Assembly: GCA_946887105.1 (NCBI GenBank)
Contig: CAMPKJ010000192.1
Span: 1 to 9,426, forward strand
Source of the DNA: an uncultured Acidobacteriota bacterium
Lineage (GTDB): Bacteria > Acidobacteriota > Thermoanaerobaculia > Gp7-AA8
Direction: 5' to 3'
Length of the DNA: 9,426 bases
Made by a program: the position numbers and the translations under genes. Under the pieces are notes generated by a model. That model saw only the letters and a list, made by a program, of their open reading frames with translations. It was not told the DNA's origin and ran no database searches. Of the stretch, positions 6,765 to 9,426 are shown one piece after another (positions within the stretch are counted from its first letter, which is position 1; each line of letters opens with the position of its first letter).

Positions 6765-7564
6765 TGAACTTCGACACCACGGCATCGCGCTTCCTGCGCC
6801 CGCCCGACGTCACCCGTCTGCGCCGCAACCAGCGCCGCATTCAGGCGCAGCGGCTGCTGATCCTCCTGCGCAACATCGCATTGGCCGCGGCGTTGATCGC
6901 CGGCGCCGTCTGGGCGTATCGCCACACGCAGTCGGACGAGCGGTTCGCGGTGCGCACCATCGAGGTCGTCGGCGCCGTGCACACGCCGCGCGGTGCGCTC
7001 GATGTGATCACGCAGCGCTACGTCGGCCTGAATCTCTTCCAGATCGACATCGCCCGCGTGCAGCAGGACCTCGGCGGTCTCGGCTGGGTGCGGCGCATCG
7101 ACATCGAGAAGAACCTGCCCGACACGCTGCGCATCAAGATCACCGAGCGTGTGCCGGTGGCGCTCGCACGCATGGGCGATCAGCTGCGTTACGTCGATGA
7201 AGAAGGCGTCGCCTTCGCGCAGCTCAGCCCGCGCGTCGGCGACCCGGATCTGCCGCTCATCAGCGATGCCTCCGGCTCGGAGCTGGTGCGCACCGTGACG
7301 CTGTTGCGCGATCTGCGCGCGCGCGACCGCGAGCTCTATTCGCGCATTTCCGAAGTGTGGCCGATCCCGCCGCGCGGCTTCGCGTTGTACGACCGCCAGC
7401 TCGGCGCGGTGGTCTATGCGAACGAGGACGACGTCGCGGCGAAGTGGCGAAACCTGTACGCCGTGCTGCGCGCCGAGAACAACCCCAGGATCGAGTACGC
7501 GGACCTCCGGTTCGCGGATCGCGTGATCGTGAAACCGTTGGAGTCAGAGAATGTCCAAGACTGA
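6764..7564 (+). CDS. ftsQ: Cell division protein FtsQ
   Basis: Bitopic inner-membrane divisome protein of the FtsQ/DivIB family that links early and late division proteins through its periplasmic part. 266 residues: a basic cytoplasmic tail (1-36, rich in Arg), one membrane helix (about 37-52), a POTRA domain (about 61-129, FAVRTIEVVG to IKITERVPVA) and a C-terminal beta domain (about 141-256) ending in YADLRFADRVIVKP, the usual FtsQ closing strand. ATG 6764 is preferred over GTG 6761 because GGGAGGA (6751-6757) is 6 nt from the ATG but only 3 nt from the GTG. It shares one base with the murC stop and overlaps ftsA by 14 nt. Identification rests on architecture, the closing strand and the position between murC and ftsA, since FtsQ is poorly conserved in sequence. 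Confidence 0.92.
   Translation: MNFDTTASRFLRPPDVTRLRRNQRRIQAQRLLILLRNIALAAALIAGAVWAYRHTQSDERFAVRTIEVVGAVHTPRGALDVITQRYVGLNLFQIDIARVQQDLGGLGWVRRIDIEKNLPDTLRIKITERVPVALARMGDQLRYVDEEGVAFAQLSPRVGDPDLPLISDASGSELVRTVTLLRDLRARDRELYSRISEVWPIPPRGFALYDRQLGAVVYANEDDVAAKWRNLYAVLRAENNPRIEYADLRFADRVIVKPLESENVQD
7540..7543 (+). promoter_or_regulatory. Shine-Dalgarno of ftsA within ftsQ
   Basis: GGAG lies 7 nt before ATG 7551, inside the last codons of ftsQ. It fixes the ftsA start and the 14-nt ftsQ/ftsA overlap. Confidence 0.6.
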
Positions 7565-8783
7565 AGACAAGTACATCGTTGCCCTCGACATCGGCACTTC
7601 GAAAGTCTGCGCGCTGGTCGCCGAGATCAGCGATCGCGGGCAGCTGGAGATCATCGGCAAAGGCACCTCGCCGATGAAAGGCACGCGGCGCGGCAACATC
7701 ATCAATCTCGATCAGGCCATCGACGCGGTCAAGAAAGCGGTCGATGAGGCCGAGGTCATGGCCGGGCTGCAGATCGACTCGGTCTACGTCGGCGTCTCGG
7801 GCGATCACATCCGCTCGGTGAACTCCCGCGGCGTGGTGTCGGTGATGGGCAAGCACAAAGAGATCGCGCGCGAAGACATCGATCGCGTGATCGAGGCCTC
7901 GAAGTCGATCAACATCCCCGCCGAGCTCGAACTGCTGCACGTCATCCCGCGCCAGTTCGTGGTCGATGGACAGGACGGAATTCACGATCCGATCGGCATG
8001 ACCGCCACGCGGCTCGAGGCTAACGTGCACATCGTCACCGGCGCGCGCACGCACGACCAGAACGTGCTCACCTGCGTGAACAAGGCCGGCATCGCCGTGC
8101 AGGAGCTCGTGCTCGAACAGCTCGCGGCGGCCGAGGCGGTGCTCACGCAGGACGAGCGCGAGATGGGCGTGCTGCTGATGGACATCGGAGGCGGGACCAC
8201 GGATTACGCGGTCTTCCTCGAAGGCAACGTCGTGCACACGAACGTGCTGCCGGTCGGCGCCGGACACTTCACCAGCGACATCTCGGTCGTGCTGCGCACG
8301 CCGATGGAAGACGCCGAACGGATCAAGAAGCGTTACGGCTGCGCGCTGGCGTCGCTGATCACGAACGACGATCCGATCGAAGTGCCGACCGTCGGCGGAC
8401 GCGCGCCGAAGATCCTTTCGCGGCAGGAGCTGACCGGGATTCTCGAGCCGCGCGCCGCGGAGATCGCCAAGCTCGTGTATCGCGATCTGGAGAAGGTCGG
8501 ACTGGACAAGGAAATCCGTTCGGGCGTCGTGCTGGTGGGCGGGGGCGCGGAGATGGAAGGCATGGTGGAGATGGTCGAGCAGGTCTTCGACCAGTCCGCG
8601 CGCAAGGGTGTGCCGCGCGGATTCGGCGGACTGGCGGACACGGTCAGCGGTCCAGAGTGGGCTGCCGCCGCGGGACTGCTGCTGTGGGGATTCCGCAATC
8701 AGACGCGGGCGCGCACGCGCCGTCCGCGGAAGGGGCTCGCGAAAGTGGCGGACTCCTTCAAGTCCTGGTTTGCATGGACTTGA
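7551..8783 (+). CDS. ftsA: Cell division protein FtsA, actin-like FtsZ membrane anchor
   Basis: Actin-like ATPase that binds the FtsZ tail and tethers the Z-ring to the inner membrane. 410 residues, usual length. Actin-fold motifs: phosphate 1 ALDIGTSKVCALV (11-23); phosphate 2 LLMDIGGGTTDYAVF (208-222); adenosine loop GVVLVGGGAEMEGM (325-338). The FtsA-specific 1C region spans roughly residues 85-160, and GAGHFTSDIS (236-245) is the family's conserved strand after subdomain 2A. The C-terminus has a basic linker (RARTRRPRKG, 386-395) and a likely amphipathic membrane-targeting helix (395-410, with Phe403, Trp406, Phe407 and Trp409). ATG 7551 gives the standard short N-terminus before strand 1. 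It sits in the usual order ftsQ-ftsA-ftsZ. The stop TGA (8781-8783) lies in a small AT inverted repeat. Confidence 0.97.
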   Translation: MSKTEDKYIVALDIGTSKVCALVAEISDRGQLEIIGKGTSPMKGTRRGNIINLDQAIDAVKKAVDEAEVMAGLQIDSVYVGVSGDHIRSVNSRGVVSVMGKHKEIAREDIDRVIEASKSINIPAELELLHVIPRQFVVDGQDGIHDPIGMTATRLEANVHIVTGARTHDQNVLTCVNKAGIAVQELVLEQLAAAEAVLTQDEREMGVLLMDIGGGTTDYAVFLEGNVVHTNVLPVGAGHFTSDISVVLRTPMEDAERIKKRYGCALASLITNDDPIEVPTVGGRAPKILSRQELTGILEPRAAEIAKLVYRDLEKVGLDKEIRSGVVLVGGGAEMEGMVEMVEQVFDQSARKGVPRGFGGLADTVSGPEWAAAAGLLLWGFRNQTRARTRRPRKGLAKVADSFKSWFAWT

Positions 8784-8799
8784 AAAAGTTTTCTTTCAA
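8780..8799. repeat. Small AT inverted repeat at the ftsA stop
   Basis: TTGAAA (8780-8785) and TTTCAA (8794-8799) are perfect 6-bp inverted arms separated by 8 nt, overlapping the ftsA TGA. As RNA this would be a weak hairpin; as DNA it has the form of a small protein-binding site. It is not a terminator by appearance (no GC stem). Function unknown; chance is possible in this AT-rich gap. Confidence 0.35.
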
Positions 8800-8811
8800 C
8801 GCATCACGTAA

Positions 8812-8841
8812 ATGAGTACTATTCCGGGAGACGGTAAATGA
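8812..8841 (+). CDS. Possible 9-codon leader ORF overlapping the ftsZ start
   Basis: ATG 8812 opens MSTIPGDGK and stops at TGA 8839-8841, which overlaps the ftsZ ATG (ATGA 8838-8841). No Shine-Dalgarno precedes it, so it may simply be chance. If translated, it would hand ribosomes to ftsZ in the same way as the ATGA junctions elsewhere in the cluster. Confidence 0.15.
   Translation: MSTIPGDGK
8826..8830 (+). promoter_or_regulatory. Shine-Dalgarno of ftsZ
   Basis: GGGAG, 7 nt before ATG 8838, is a strong site that fixes the ftsZ start. It is needed because ftsZ does not overlap ftsA. Confidence 0.65.
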
Positions 8842-9426
8842 TCATATTTGACGAACGGCCTGGCGACGGCGCACTCGCGGTCACGCTCGAGGAAGAGCAG
8901 CACCTCGGCGCCAAGATCAAGGTCATCGGGGTTGGTGGGGGTGGTGGGAACGCCGTCAACCGGATGATCCAGGCAGGCATCAAAGGCGTCGAGTTCCTCG
9001 TCGCCAACACCGACCTGCAGGCCATGCGCGCGTCTCTCGCGCCGGTCAAGCTGCAGATCGGCGGCAAGCTCACCAAGGGCCTCGGCGCCGGCGCCAATCC
9101 GGAGATCGGACGCAACGCCGCGCTTGAAGACACCGAGCGGATACTGGAGGCGCTCAGCGGCGCCGACATGATCTTCATCACCGCCGGCATGGGCGGCGGC
9201 ACCGGCACCGGTGCGGCCCCGATCATCGCCAAGTGCGCCCGCGAGCGCGGCATCCTCACGGTGGGCGTGGTCACCAAGCCGTTCCACTTCGAGGGCCGCC
9301 ACCGCATGCGCCTGGCCGACGCCGGCATCGGCGAGCTGCAGCGCTACGTCGACACCCTGATCGTCATCCCCAACCAGAACCTGTTCCGCGTCGCCAACGA
9401 GCGGACGACCTTCGCCGAAGCCTTCG
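8838..9426 (+). CDS. ftsZ: Cell division GTPase FtsZ, 5' part
   Basis: Tubulin-like GTPase that polymerises into the Z-ring at mid-cell and recruits the divisome. The frame is open to the window end, giving the first 196 residues of about 350-400 or more. Seen: a 25-residue N-terminal extension ([10 protein letters not shown]...), the nucleotide-binding start [17 protein letters not shown] (27-43), NTDLQAM (57-63), [15 protein letters not shown] (78-92), the tubulin signature [12 protein letters not shown] (117-128), VTKPFHFEG (145-153) and IPNQNLF (177-183). The GTP-binding half is intact; the catalytic T7 loop and the C-terminal tail that binds FtsA are beyond the window. The gene is 54 nt after ftsA with its own strong ribosome binding site, fitting the usual higher expression of FtsZ. 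The glycine loop is coded by an unusual G/T-rich tract (8928-8948). Confidence 0.97.
   Translation, partial: MIIFDERPGDGALAVTLEEEQHLGAKIKVIGVGGGGGNAVNRMIQAGIKGVEFLVANTDLQAMRASLAPVKLQIGGKLTKGLGAGANPEIGRNAALEDTERILEALSGADMIFITAGMGGGTGTGAAPIIAKCARERGILTVGVVTKPFHFEGRHRMRLADAGIGELQRYVDTLIVIPNQNLFRVANERTTFAEAF

Noticed and set aside
5532..6785. 417-residue open frame on the - strand
   Set aside because: Antisense shadow of murC; no motifs and no plausible operon context.
8794..8822. Promoter TTTCAA-17-TACTAT before ftsZ
   Set aside because: The -35 matches poorly, and the transcript would begin near 8829, cutting off the ftsZ ribosome binding site at 8826-8830.
8991..9000. GAGTTCCTCG in ftsZ as a further repeat copy
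   Set aside because: A single partial match that encodes conserved EFLV in FtsZ; a similar GTTCCTCG in ftsW near 3319 is also explained by coding.

Overview
The window is a stretch of a bacterial division and cell-wall (dcw) cluster. Every gene is on the + strand and packed almost end to end: murF (3' part), mraY, murD, ftsW, murG, murC, ftsQ, ftsA and ftsZ (5' part). The DNA is GC-rich by eye, with strong G/C third-position bias. This bias explains the many long open frames on the opposite strand, none of which look like genes. Gene order and protein style (a Gram-negative type FtsQ with a POTRA domain, and an FtsZ reading NTDLQAM...[21 protein letters not shown]) suggest a diderm bacterium. 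Acidobacteriota is my best guess, but this is inference from memory and not a proven placement.

Layout. Positions 1-3052 hold murF, mraY and murD, which make and use UDP-MurNAc-peptide; their junctions overlap by 1 and 4 nt. Positions 3053-3167 are the one unusual place. An array of a 9-bp unit (GTTCCTCGG, four copies forward then four copies inverted) forms a predicted hairpin of about 40 bp between murD and ftsW. The same stretch is open as a 40-codon frame that overlaps the murD stop by ATGA and the ftsW start by ATGA. Positions 3168-5384 hold ftsW (septal glycosyltransferase) and murG (lipid II synthase). Then comes a short AT-rich junction that could hold an internal promoter, followed by murC, ftsQ and ftsA (5412-8783), again overlapping. 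A second AT-rich gap of 54 bp leads into ftsZ, which runs off the window.

The genes form one pathway. MurC, MurD and MurF add amino acids to UDP-MurNAc in the cytoplasm. MraY moves the product to undecaprenyl phosphate and MurG adds GlcNAc to give lipid II. FtsW polymerises lipid II at the septum, where FtsZ, anchored by FtsA, and FtsQ organise the divisome. No murB or ddl lies between murC and ftsQ, unlike many other dcw clusters. I found no unknown multi-gene system. The most novel element is the repeat hairpin with its bridging small ORF, which also carries the apparent ribosome binding site of ftsW. It looks like an insertion into a formerly overlapping murD-ftsW junction that kept, or took over, the translational coupling.
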